Shown here: positions 8,649 to 17,592 of the stretch, piece after piece
How the letters are laid out: every line of letters starts with the position of its first letter
How positions within the stretch are numbered: position 1 is the stretch's first letter
Source of the DNA: an uncultured Acetatifactor sp.
GTDB taxonomy: Bacteria > Bacillota > Clostridia > Lachnospirales > Lachnospiraceae
Assembly (NCBI GenBank): GCA_910588225.1
Contig: CAJUQT010000001.1
Coordinates: 73,734 to 137,733, forward strand
Direction: 5' to 3'
DNA length: 64,000 nucleotides
Translations under genes and position numbers: made by a program
Notes under the pieces: generated by a model
The model's database searches: none
The model's input: only the letters and a program-made list of their open reading frames with translations
Told to the model about the DNA's origin: nothing

Positions 8649-9581
8649 TCAAATCCTGCCTTCTGCAAAGCAGCCCCCAATGCTGGCGATCAATCGCAGA
8701 ACTTCCTCTTTCAGCACCTCCGGAAATGCTGTCAGCACAGGTGCCGTTTCAAAACTCAGAGTCCCCCTGTATCCGGCTCTGCTCAGTCCTCTGACAAATC
8801 CATCCCAGTCAGTGGAGGAATTATTTTCCCGGGTCCTGGTAAAAGTATAGGGAATCTGATGCAAATCCGCAATGCCGTCATTATCATGAATATGCAGAAC
8901 CTTCAGGCGATGCCCCAGCCTGGCCATGAAATTCTCAAAATCGATTCCCACCAGATTCGCATGTCCTGTGTCAAAACAGAATCCCAATACCTCCGCATGG
9001 TATCTTTCATTCATCCTGTCTATCCGCTCTGCTGCCTTTCCCGCATCGCAGCAGGGGCCTTCCACAATATGATTGCTTATACCACAGTATAAATTCTCCA
9101 CACATATGGTAATCCCCATTTCCCTGGCCATCGGGGCAAGAAAGTCCAGAAAGCTTTCCGTCGCCGCCCACTCCGCCTCCTCAGATCCCAGAAGCTCCGC
9201 CAGCTTAAACCCGTGAATAACAATGTACGGACAGCCCAGGAAAGCACAGACCTGCATACTTTTCGGCGCAACTACATTCTTCAGATATTCATTCAGCTCC
9301 CCGGCCCCCTTCGGCACATAATTGGGATAAGGCATATGCATCTGACTAATCTCGATCCCCGCCGCATTTGCCCCCATTTTATGAGGTGTAAAAAAATGCT
9401 CCAGCTCCTGAACCGTCCTGTCAAAAAAAGAATTTATCTCCCCGCGGTAAAGCGCCTCATTATTCAGATATCCGTTTAGACTGAAGTCCGCGCAGGAAAA
9501 ACCCACACGCTTCAACAGAGCAAATCCCTCCTTCGGATTATCGTCATTTATCACATTTTTTGTCTGTACTCCGATTTTCAT
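8649..9581 (-). CDS. Sugar-phosphate isomerase/epimerase-like TIM barrel
   Basis: The 310-residue protein has the xylose-isomerase-like (AP endonuclease 2 superfamily) pattern. It contains YIVIHGFK, ITICVENLY with the metal-ligand glutamate, GFCFDTGHANL with Asp/His ligands, LKVLHIHDNDG, and a final GTLSFETAP strand. These enzymes isomerise or epimerise free or phosphorylated sugars and inositols. It lies downstream of a related gene (9852) whose barrel shares the INGHLN/ISNHIVEGPC-type segment, so the two may act in sequence on one substrate. Confidence 0.85.
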   Translation of the reverse strand: MKIGVQTKNVINDDNPKEGFALLKRVGFSCADFSLNGYLNNEALYRGEINSFFDRTVQELEHFFTPHKMGANAAGIEISQMHMPYPNYVPKGAGELNEYLKNVVAPKSMQVCAFLGCPYIVIHGFKLAELLGSEEAEWAATESFLDFLAPMAREMGITICVENLYCGISNHIVEGPCCDAGKAAERIDRMNERYHAEVLGFCFDTGHANLVGIDFENFMARLGHRLKVLHIHDNDGIADLHQIPYTFTRTRENNSSTDWDGFVRGLSRAGYRGTLSFETAPVLTAFPEVLKEEVLRLIASIGGCFAEGRI

Positions 9582-9851
9582 TCTTTTTTATTCCTCATTC
9601 TTTTCCATTGCTCGTTTTCTGCCCGGCTCTGCTTTTATTTCTTTTCTGGTCCCATTTTGGCTTCTTTCCTGGTCCTGCTTACTTTACCCGACAGTCCAGA
9701 ATCATCCGAAAGAATCCCGGATACTTCCTCTCTGTTCCTGTCCCGGCCCTTTCCCATATCATCTACAGCCTGTATCAGCACAGAAATCATGGTTCTTCCA
9801 TAACCCATGACAAAGAAGGGCATATATAGCAGTTCAGATGGTCCTGAACTG

Positions 9852-11114
9852 TTACATATATTCATCGTTAAAATAGTCAATGGGATTTCCGACTCCCATC
9901 TCCCGAAGCTGCTGCTCAATCTCCCGATAAAAAATATTGCAGATCAATATGGCACAGTTCTCCGGAAGTTCCTTCAGACTCTCCGGATTCTTTACCGGCA
10001 GTCCGCAGACTTCTGCCCCCCACAGCTCCGGATTGTTATCGCAGGTATACAGGGGCTGATACCTGTCCCCATAATATTTCATGTAATTCCGACACATTCT
10101 GCCTGCACCGAAAAGTACAACAGAATCATATTTTTTCAGAAAGTTCTCTATTCCAATCTGCCACCGAAAGTACTCCGCCGCGGCTTTTGCCAGACGCATC
10201 AGTTCCGGCCGAAGAAGCGGCGAAAACGCACATGCCGTATCTTCAAAATGCAGAATTAATTCTCCGTCAAAACCAGTTTCCCGCAGTCCGCGTATCAGCC
10301 CCAGCCAGTCTGTCACTGACCGCCCTCTGTTCACACAGGTGAAGGGCAGCATTGCACTTTTGTCCCGTCCATTGCAGTCCCTGAGAATAACCGCTTTGAC
10401 ACGTCTCCCCAGGATTACAGCTGCCTCCCGCATATTCTGGCCGCACAGATTATAGGTTCCCACATCCATGCAGAACCCGAACCTCTCCTCTCCCGCCTCC
10501 CGGTTCAGCCGGTCAATCCAGTCAGCTGCTTCTTCAGGCGCGGAACAGATTCCCCGGTTCAGATGCCCGTTTATATCACGGCATTGATTCTGAAGGAGAA
10601 TCTGCACTCCATTCTCCCTAGCGTATCCGGCAAGTTCAAGAAAATATCCCCGATTCTTCTCCCACTCCTCCCCTTTTGCCACCCCGGAAAAAAGGGGCTG
10701 TACCACCAGATATGGGATCCCCGCCTGCCCGCAGACTCTTATGCTCTCCTGTACCAGCTGTGTCAGAAGCGCTTCCAGCTCTTCCCGTCTCGTGGTCCAT
10801 TTCAGGCAGGGAGCAATGGCGACAGACGCCTCTATCCGTGATTCGGCACATTTCTCCAGAAACGGTTTTATCTCATGTGACAGTCCGGCAGGTTCTTCCG
10901 AAATCAGAACCTTTCTCTTCCGTTCCGTCTCTGCCGCTTCCTTCCTTTTCCACGCCGTCGTCTGTGGCTTTCCTACATCCTCCAACTCTCCCGGCGAGCA
11001 ATACATGGTCAGATCCAGCACAGTATTCTCAAATCCCGCTCCTGCCATGTCCAGAACCCCCTGTCCAGGAAACACCGGGTCCATAATGCCGGCCGGGCTG
11101 CATATAATATTCAT
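9852..11114 (-). CDS. TIM-barrel sugar isomerase-like protein with C-terminal FGAG module
   Basis: The protein is 420 residues. The first ~310 are a sugar-phosphate isomerase/epimerase barrel (LVVQPLFSG, ILLQNQCRD, GFCMDVGTYNL, VKAVILRDCNG, ELILHFED). Several metal ligands expected from the family look altered: Q for E in LLQNQ and T for H in GTYN. The isomerase may therefore be divergent or inactive. Residues ~325-420 are the shared Rossmann-like module (VVLFGAGRM, DNNPELWG, GLPVKNPESL, QQLREMGVG). The start ATG has AGGAGG eight bases before it. A sigma-A promoter lies 89 bp upstream. Confidence 0.8.
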   Translation of the reverse strand: MNIICSPAGIMDPVFPGQGVLDMAGAGFENTVLDLTMYCSPGELEDVGKPQTTAWKRKEAAETERKRKVLISEEPAGLSHEIKPFLEKCAESRIEASVAIAPCLKWTTRREELEALLTQLVQESIRVCGQAGIPYLVVQPLFSGVAKGEEWEKNRGYFLELAGYARENGVQILLQNQCRDINGHLNRGICSAPEEAADWIDRLNREAGEERFGFCMDVGTYNLCGQNMREAAVILGRRVKAVILRDCNGRDKSAMLPFTCVNRGRSVTDWLGLIRGLRETGFDGELILHFEDTACAFSPLLRPELMRLAKAAAEYFRWQIGIENFLKKYDSVVLFGAGRMCRNYMKYYGDRYQPLYTCDNNPELWGAEVCGLPVKNPESLKELPENCAILICNIFYREIEQQLREMGVGNPIDYFNDEYM

Positions 11115-11202
11115 AGTAGGTTCCTCCTGATTTTAACTCCCTATAGGTACGCTGCTCACCGGCGTTCTGCCCCTGAAGGCTTCTCTCGGGAACCGCAAAT
11201 GA

Positions 11203-11231
11203 ACTATAACATATCCTATACCAAAGTGCAA
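11203..11231 (-). promoter_or_regulatory. Sigma-A promoter, copy 1 of a duplicated element
   Basis: TTGCAC (11226-11231), a 17-nt spacer and TATAGT (11203-11208) on the minus strand. It drives the 9852 gene and probably 8649. The surrounding ~45 bp recur at 14759-14787. Confidence 0.8.
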
Positions 11232-11277
11232 TAATTGGTTTCCCGTTCATCTCAAAGTCACCTCAAATTGTAATGAG

Positions 11278-13725
11278 TTACAAAAGCTTTTTCTCTATCA
11301 ACGCCTTGATCCGACTGGAGCTTGTGGTCTCCGTATAAGGGAAAAACACCATCTCAGCCCCATGCTTCTCCAGGAATTCCTTTTCCGCCAGCCAGTCCGG
11401 ATTGTTCACATAATCGCTTCCTGAAAACTGACAGTCAAAATGGTGCAGACGCCAGGCGTCCCTGGTACCTCCATAATTCAGCGGAATCTCCACCGCCTCA
11501 TCCACATAACGGCAGGCACGCACCATCTCAATCCGCTCGGCAAAAGGAATAAAGGGGTCTACCTCCTTGTACTTCCGAACGCCTTCATCCGAGACCACGC
11601 CGACAATGAGATAGTCGCACTGCTCCTTCGCCCGCCGGAACATATTCAGATGTCCTACATGGAACAGGTCGAATACTCCGGCAATGTAACCTGTGTGATA
11701 CTTTTTCGGCATTCTGCTTTTTCCCCATATTCCCGGACTGCCTGCATCCGCATACCCTGCTTCCACAACAGGCTTCCGCTTCCTGGGATAATCCCTGTGG
11801 GAATCATAAATGCTGTACTCTGTCACTCCCATGGTGTCCAGCTGCTTCATGACAGACAGATAGTTCTTGATACAGATCAGGACCTTATACTCTCCGCTCT
11901 GCAGCCGGTTCAGCAACTCCGGCGACTGTATGGAGATTCCCTCAAGCTCCTGTCCCCACCTTTCCGGACTGTTATCAATAATCGCATATACCGGATAATC
12001 CTGACTGTACAGGGCAAGAAACTTTTTTGCAAAAATGCCGGATCCGAACAGAATAAGTTTCCTTGTGTCAGCATTGCGGAAAATGTCAATAAACAGCCGC
12101 TGGTAAGCCTCATCCGAATAATTCATACGCTGGCGGTTGGAATTGACTGTCTCCCCGTTACACCGGTGCAGCTCATGATATCGGCGGAGTTCTTTCTCTT
12201 TCCGAAGCTCCGTGAGAAAAGTCCATTCCATTCTCCGCCACAGCTCCAGATTCTTCGTCAGTCCATAGCGCTCAAATAATACGGTCATCGGCAATAACTT
12301 CTGCAGTTCCACATTTCCCGCATAAAATGTGGCAATCATCCGGGTGATAATCGCATTGGCCGGATAGTTCTCCTGACAGAATTCCTGATCGTAAAATACG
12401 AACTGCCCGTCTATATAAAAGCTGTTCAGAGGTACCATATCCAAGTATCCGCGCCGCAGAATGACTCCCTGGTTCTTTCCTCTGTCAGGCTCCATACCAT
12501 TCCCGTTCTCCCGGGCTTCCTTCGAAGGCTCTGCACTTTTTCCCTTCTCCCCGGTTTCCTCCAGAAGCTCTGCGCTCTTTCCACTTTCTTCAATCTCCTC
12601 CACCGACTCGGAAGACTGCAGAATCAGCTCCCGAAACCGGTCCATTTCCTGCAGAAATTTCTCCTGATCCGTCTGCAGCAGCCTTTTCAGGTAAACCTGG
12701 CCCACCTCCGCCTCTATATAGGGCATGACATAGACGCCGTTCTCCATCCTGGCCTCCACCACCGGGACTCCATACCCCGCCAGTTCCCGGCCGTGCTCCA
12801 CCAGTTTCTCCAGCCTATGCTGACCCTCCGCATAAGCGGCCCGCTTCTCAACGATTCCGGACTTATGTATCACGGTGATAAGTGCATGCTCCCTGCCCCG
12901 CTCCATGGAATTTGTGACATGAAGCACATCGGAGTACTCTCCGTCCAAAGAACACTCAATCAGCCAGGCATTGGCCATCTTATGGAACAATCCGTTTTCA
13001 GCCAGGCTTCCATACAGACTTTCCTCCTCCAGGAATATGGTCTCCGGATTATGATACACAGGGAACACCCGATTGGCCAGATCCTCCTTGGGAAGATAGT
13101 CCTCCCCATAAATCAACGCCGGATTCCGCAAATCAGAAATCACCGAATAAAATCGACAGGAATTCCATCCCGCACTGGTCAGCATCTGCCGAAGCTCTTC
13201 CTGATCATACATACGTCCCCGAAAAATGTCTTCTTTTTTGGAATATGCCCTGCGGTAATTCTCTATCCCATCAAAATTCCGCTCTGTATAAGGATCTCTG
13301 TCCCCACAGAAATATCGGATCCCGAAACGATTGTTCATTCCCAGAAGCATTCTGCCTGACGGCTTCAGAAGCTTCTTCCAGCTTCGCAGGATCGCTTCCG
13401 GATTCGGCTGCTGCTCCAGTGTCTCAATGGCAATCAGATAATCAAAATAATTCCCATATGCCTGCCGCCAGTTCTCCTCCAGCGTCTCCTCTATGGATGC
13501 ACACACCGTCTGCATCTGTGGGAAATACGTTGTGAACAGCTCCGCCAGAGGTTCCTGAAGTTTACCTATATATAGAATACAGGCGTCCGGCCTGCATCCA
13601 TCCGCACCAGCCCTCCTCTTTCCCTCTTCCCTCTTCTCATCCTGTACAGAAAGGCAGGCTGTAAAATCATACCACTGCAGCAGCCCTTTCTGCATATCTC
13701 TTATCAATTCTTCCGATTGTGACAT
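11278..13725 (-). CDS. Four-part fusion: methyltransferase-like, kinase-like (WbdD type), FGAG module, cytidylyltransferase
   Basis: The protein is 815 residues. Residues ~45-230 follow a SAM-methyltransferase layout (post-motif LLKPSGRMLLGMNN), but motif I is degenerate (ILYIGK). Residues ~260-500 look like a protein-kinase fold: VEKRA (possible beta-3 lysine), DMVPLN (429-434) as a catalytic HxDxxxxN-like loop, and FYDQEF (D446) as the metal Asp. A Ser/Glu/Lys-rich repetitive insert (~370-415) interrupts the lobe. Residues ~550-640 are the FGAG module (LILFGSGIF, DNSPERWG, IQSPELL). Residues ~675-815 are a TagD-type cytidylyltransferase (GVFDLFHVGHLN, TETTSSSRI). Methyltransferase-kinase pairing recalls WbdD, the O-antigen chain terminator. 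The start at 13725 is chosen for its Shine-Dalgarno spacing; GTG 13740 and ATG 13731 are alternatives. Confidence 0.75.
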   Translation of the reverse strand: MSQSEELIRDMQKGLLQWYDFTACLSVQDEKREEGKRRAGADGCRPDACILYIGKLQEPLAELFTTYFPQMQTVCASIEETLEENWRQAYGNYFDYLIAIETLEQQPNPEAILRSWKKLLKPSGRMLLGMNNRFGIRYFCGDRDPYTERNFDGIENYRRAYSKKEDIFRGRMYDQEELRQMLTSAGWNSCRFYSVISDLRNPALIYGEDYLPKEDLANRVFPVYHNPETIFLEEESLYGSLAENGLFHKMANAWLIECSLDGEYSDVLHVTNSMERGREHALITVIHKSGIVEKRAAYAEGQHRLEKLVEHGRELAGYGVPVVEARMENGVYVMPYIEAEVGQVYLKRLLQTDQEKFLQEMDRFRELILQSSESVEEIEESGKSAELLEETGEKGKSAEPSKEARENGNGMEPDRGKNQGVILRRGYLDMVPLNSFYIDGQFVFYDQEFCQENYPANAIITRMIATFYAGNVELQKLLPMTVLFERYGLTKNLELWRRMEWTFLTELRKEKELRRYHELHRCNGETVNSNRQRMNYSDEAYQRLFIDIFRNADTRKLILFGSGIFAKKFLALYSQDYPVYAIIDNSPERWGQELEGISIQSPELLNRLQSGEYKVLICIKNYLSVMKQLDTMGVTEYSIYDSHRDYPRKRKPVVEAGYADAGSPGIWGKSRMPKKYHTGYIAGVFDLFHVGHLNMFRRAKEQCDYLIVGVVSDEGVRKYKEVDPFIPFAERIEMVRACRYVDEAVEIPLNYGGTRDAWRLHHFDCQFSGSDYVNNPDWLAEKEFLEKHGAEMVFFPYTETTSSSRIKALIEKKLL

Positions 13726-13801
13726 TTTCATTCTCTCCACACTCTGTATTCAGAAAATATTTTGCTTCCTTTTGCCTGTCAAACATAATGCCTGCATTTT
13801 C

Positions 13802-14474
13802 TTAAATATGATACTCTCTGAATAGCTTCTGTTGAAAAAGCGTATCCGTGGTAGATTTCAGCAGGTCATCCTGCCTGCCGTCTGCCAGCAGCAGTTGTAT
13901 TAATCTGTTTGTTCGGTCTATTCCCTGCTTCACACCCTGCCTGGCTCCCTGACGTTTCCCCTTCTTCTCCGCATCTCTGATAATGGCATCCAACGCATAA
14001 CACATATCTGCTTCCTCCTCTCCGCTCCGGGTAATCTGCGCATCCTGAAACTGCAAGTGCTCCCTGATATTCTTTATATTCGTACATGCATCTATCACAT
14101 CCACCGCACTCTTTGGTATCCGGCTGAAATATTCTCGATTCTTCTGAATATATTCCACATACTTTTTCTTTGAGCCGGTACGCTTCATCAGTCCCAATAC
14201 ATATTTCAGATCGGAACCCATCTTCTCCAGTTCAGGATCCGGAATGGAACGCATGTGAATCAAATGCACTCTATAGTCAGGCATGGCCCCTCCCATAGAA
14301 ATCCCTCTGCCGAAAGGATAGTTTCCCCTTCCCGTTCCGAAGGGTAGTAAGGCCTCTCACCTCTTCGCACTGCCAGTCCTGTGGCAGCTTTTCTCCCAAA
14401 TAGTACTCCAACACAGACTTTATCCTGTCCGGCCTGTTCATGTACACGCTCAGCGCATTGTTGGGTTCTCCCAT
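13802..14474 (-). pseudogene. Decayed Rpn-family (PD-(D/E)XK recombination-promoting nuclease) gene
   Basis: The N-terminal piece (14474 down to ~14280) reads MGEPNNALSVYMNRPDRIK and onward to LSFRQRDFYGR. This is the characteristic opening of the long Lachnospiraceae Rpn-like proteins. The C-terminal piece lies in another frame (14296 to 13802) and begins DYRVHLIHMRSI, ending in a basic/helical tail with KQGIDRTNRLIQLL. The catalytic core expected between them, roughly 100 residues, is missing and the frame changes at the junction. This indicates a deletion plus frameshift. The 5' extension to 14615 is not family-like. A promoter of the duplicated type lies upstream. Confidence 0.7.
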
Positions 14475-14822
14475 GTTCCGCCTTTCCGCAGGGAAGGAAG
14501 TGCAGGCGAACCGGCCTGTCTTACTGACGAATACAAGAATCAGACCTTTGTATCGCTTTCGTTGTAAAGTCAGGATGTGCCAGAATATTGCCAATTCCCA
14601 GCAGCATTGAAGCACACCGCCATCTTCTCCCTGCTCAATTCATATTTTGTGATAGTAAGCAGGGATTTTGAATGACAGAAACTCAGATTGTTAAGGTCTC
14701 ACGGACTGTCTGCCCGCGGTTAGAATATCCTGCTTATCGAATCAGATCTTATGGATTTACTATAGCATATCCTATTACAAAGTGCAATAACTGGTTTTTC
14801 GTTTATTTCCCCCTTATATCTT
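14475..14822. other. Intergenic between GT2 gene and Rpn remnant
   Basis: It holds promoter copy 2 (14759-14787) and otherwise no supported coding sequence. The short frames here show no family resemblance and no ribosome binding site. Confidence 0.6.
14759..14787 (-). promoter_or_regulatory. Sigma-A promoter, copy 2 of a duplicated element
   Basis: TTGCAC (14782-14787), a 17-nt spacer and TATAGT (14759-14764) on the minus strand. It is nearly identical over ~45 bp to the element at 11203-11231. It now points at the Rpn remnant and, beyond it, the four-part fusion gene. Confidence 0.75.
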
Positions 14823-16142
14823 TCAGTAAATCCAGATCTGCTCCTCCGGAACTCCCATATTGTTTAATTGTTGCGCAATGTCAGAAGAATGCATTTTATT
14901 TGCAATAATATAGAATGCATCCGGATATCTGCATACCGCATCCTCCGGCGAATGTATTTTGTATCCTTCCATAACTGTATTCCATAAATCTTCTGCGTTG
15001 TCCGTCAGACACCCTATTCGCTCCCTCTCAAATCGTAGCTGTCCCAAAACCGCTGCTCCTCTCTGACCGCATCCAAAAAGGACTATCTTCCGGTTCTTTT
15101 CAAGTTTTGATATTTTATCCGGTAAACGATACAGGCGCTTCCTTTCTTCACGCTCGGTTGTCTCATCCTGCTCCAGCAGTTCCATGACTCTCTGCGGAGA
15201 TTCCCATATCATCTCACTGACAAATTGGCTGTATCCCAAATCACAAAAGCTTTTTAACAGCTCTCTGTCTTTTTCCAATTCACTTCGATACCTGTCGAAT
15301 AATTCCTGCCTGTATTCTCCCTTCAAATGCCGCATATTCCCACGAAAGTCCATATATTTCCACTGATATGCATTATGCCATATAAAACGGCTGGTGATAT
15401 TTCGCCTCAGCAGCTCTTTCTTTAGAAATTCGTGTTCTTCCGCTATCACGATGGTTTTCTTCGAATCAACCATAGAAGAGCCGGGATTGTCCACCCGGTA
15501 CCGATAAAGTGGAATGTCCAGGTGATACACTCGCTTCGCTAATATGCTGGTCAGAAATCGAAACGACATATCCTGATAGGAAGCTCCCGGCGATTCGTTC
15601 ATTTTAATATCTTCCCTTAGTAGGAATTCTTTTCTGAACAGCCCTGTCCAATATCTGGGAATTACGCCAAACTTCTCCGGGTGCTCTTTATAATTTATCA
15701 GGCAGTTGTAGTTCTCCTTCTGATACATTTTTGTCACATAGCCGAAGCGATGTCCGTCAGCATCAAAAAAGTTGGTATAATCTCCATTTACAAAATCCAC
15801 ATGATACCGTTCTGCTGCTTCATACAGTTTTTCTAACATATAGGGTTCATACATATCATCCGATTCCAAGACAGATATATACTCACCCCGGGCCTCCGCT
15901 ATTCCTCTGTTCACCTTATGTCCATAGCTGGTATTCGCATCATTGATGATACGGATTCTGGAATCTGCACTGGCGTATTCTTTTAATATTACCGGCGTTC
16001 TATCCGTACTGCCTCCATCCATGCACAGAACCTCTATGTCAGAAAAGGTCTGTGTCAGAATACTATTCAGGCATTCCCGGATATAGGACTCCGCATTATG
16101 TATTGTGACTATGACACTAATCTTTATTTTATCATTTTCCAT
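14823..16142 (-). CDS. Family 2 glycosyltransferase with C-terminal FGAG module
   Basis: The protein is 439 residues. The GT-A core opens with ISVIVTIHNAESYIRECLNS and continues with CMDGGSTDRTP and YISVLESDDMYEPYML, where ESDD is the metal/nucleotide-binding DXD equivalent. Residues ~350-439 are the shared module (KIVLFGCGQRG, DNAEDLW, YKIHSPEDA, AQQLNNMGV). It is cytosolic, with no membrane segments. It is probably the last gene of the long transcript running from ~31 kb. It is paralogous to the 16250 gene and, more distantly, to 25096. Confidence 0.9.
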   Translation of the reverse strand: MENDKIKISVIVTIHNAESYIRECLNSILTQTFSDIEVLCMDGGSTDRTPVILKEYASADSRIRIINDANTSYGHKVNRGIAEARGEYISVLESDDMYEPYMLEKLYEAAERYHVDFVNGDYTNFFDADGHRFGYVTKMYQKENYNCLINYKEHPEKFGVIPRYWTGLFRKEFLLREDIKMNESPGASYQDMSFRFLTSILAKRVYHLDIPLYRYRVDNPGSSMVDSKKTIVIAEEHEFLKKELLRRNITSRFIWHNAYQWKYMDFRGNMRHLKGEYRQELFDRYRSELEKDRELLKSFCDLGYSQFVSEMIWESPQRVMELLEQDETTEREERKRLYRLPDKISKLEKNRKIVLFGCGQRGAAVLGQLRFERERIGCLTDNAEDLWNTVMEGYKIHSPEDAVCRYPDAFYIIANKMHSSDIAQQLNNMGVPEEQIWIY

Positions 16143-16249
16143 ATCTCTGTGTTTCCCACATTCTACAATTTATCTTCCCATACTCAGAATACTTTTAAAA
16201 TGGGAAATTCTTTAATCTTAAGATCATTTTCTATCTTAAACTCGCGCTT

Positions 16250-17581
16250 TCATACAAAAACGGGAAAAGAAATAATATAATCTTCCCTTATCCCGATTTC
16301 AACCAGCTGTTTCCGAATTTCCTTTTCATATTTGGGCGTTGCAATCAATATTTTTGTATCAGGATAATTGCTGTGTAATTCCATGGGATTACATACCGCA
16401 TAACCAAAGTGATTCTCTCCCCACAAACCGGAATTATTATCACTGAATGCCGCAATGCTGACATTATAGTTATCACAGAAAAGGAGACATTCCCTCCCGT
16501 AATGTCCGCATCCAAAAATAATAGCCTTCTCCTGGCCAACCTTGTTTAGTAAGGTGTTCTGCTCTTTCTCTACTTTGTTTTTCTTTTTATACCATTCTGC
16601 AAGAAACTGTTCTTCATGATTGATTATCTGATTTAATTTTTCCCAGATTTTTTCTCCTATATCCTTTTCCGTAATCTGTTTTTGTTGGATTCCTTTGCTC
16701 AATCTGTCTTTAAACCAGCTGATTGCTTCCTGGAACTCCTTTCCCAAAACTTGATCATACTGTAATGTCTTCTCATATTCTCCCATAAATACATAAGTCA
16801 TTCTGATATATAAATAATGATAAAACTGTTCGGTCTTTCCATCTTTCAAAGGAAGAGAAAACAATCTTCTATATTCCTGATACGCATAGCAAAGCCCATA
16901 GGGTCTATTTGACGAGGATTCGGCGTTATCCCGCCTGTAAAAATATAACTTATCTTTTACATACATTCCTCTCTTCGCATGTAGCAAAAACAAGTGGCAG
17001 AATCCAATATCCTGAAATGCTGCTCCCGGTGTTTCATTCAACCGAATATCATTATTTTTCAGAAAATTCCTGTTATATAATCCTTTCCATATGTTTACAT
17101 CGCGTACATAAAGTTCAGGGTATTCCTCTACCGAAAGGATTTTTCCATACACCTCATCGTTTGACCATACCCTTCCTTCATCATAAAGAATATTTCCATT
17201 CCGCAATACCCGGAAACCCCAAAAGTCTGCTTTTACAAAATCCAGCTGATCTGCTTCGGCAATGGCATACAGTTTTTCATACATCTGCGGATCAATATAG
17301 TCGTCTGTCTCCGCAACGGCAATATATTTTCCCCTGGCCAGCTCAATGCCCATATTAATCTGCTTTCCATAGCTTTTGACATCGCTTTGGCATATTTTTA
17401 TCCGGTTGTCGGCCTGTGCATACTCTTTCAGAATCTCCAAAGTACCATCTGTGGAGCCCGCATCTATGCACAATATCTCCAGTTCCTGCCGGCTTTGTCC
17501 AACCACGCTGTCCATACAGGTTCTGATATACTTCCTTACATTCAAGGAAGGCATAATCACTGTAATCAAAGGTTCTGACAT
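16250..17581 (-). CDS. Family 2 glycosyltransferase with C-terminal FGAG module
   Basis: The 443-residue protein has GT2 motifs LITVIMPSLNVRKYI, CIDAGSTDGTLEIL and YIAVAETDDYIDPQMY (ETDD as DXD). The acceptor region VEEYPELYVRDVNIWKG resembles the corresponding part of the 14823 protein. The C-terminal ~95 residues are the module: AIIFGCGHYG, DNNSGLWG, YAVCNPMEL, RKQLVEIGI. GGGGGAAAG stands seven bases before the ATG. The spacing to the upstream GT4 gene is 11 bp, so the two are co-transcribed. Confidence 0.9.
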   Translation of the reverse strand: MSEPLITVIMPSLNVRKYIRTCMDSVVGQSRQELEILCIDAGSTDGTLEILKEYAQADNRIKICQSDVKSYGKQINMGIELARGKYIAVAETDDYIDPQMYEKLYAIAEADQLDFVKADFWGFRVLRNGNILYDEGRVWSNDEVYGKILSVEEYPELYVRDVNIWKGLYNRNFLKNNDIRLNETPGAAFQDIGFCHLFLLHAKRGMYVKDKLYFYRRDNAESSSNRPYGLCYAYQEYRRLFSLPLKDGKTEQFYHYLYIRMTYVFMGEYEKTLQYDQVLGKEFQEAISWFKDRLSKGIQQKQITEKDIGEKIWEKLNQIINHEEQFLAEWYKKKNKVEKEQNTLLNKVGQEKAIIFGCGHYGRECLLFCDNYNVSIAAFSDNNSGLWGENHFGYAVCNPMELHSNYPDTKILIATPKYEKEIRKQLVEIGIREDYIISFPVFV

Positions 17582-17592
17582 ATCTTTCCCCC

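Noticed and set aside
9635..9919. 94-codon minus-strand frame overlapping the end of the 9852 gene
   Set aside because: It overlaps a well-supported gene in another frame, is low-complexity and has no Shine-Dalgarno.
14475..14615. 5' extension of the Rpn N-terminal fragment
   Set aside because: The first 47 codons do not resemble the family, which begins at MGEPNN (14474).
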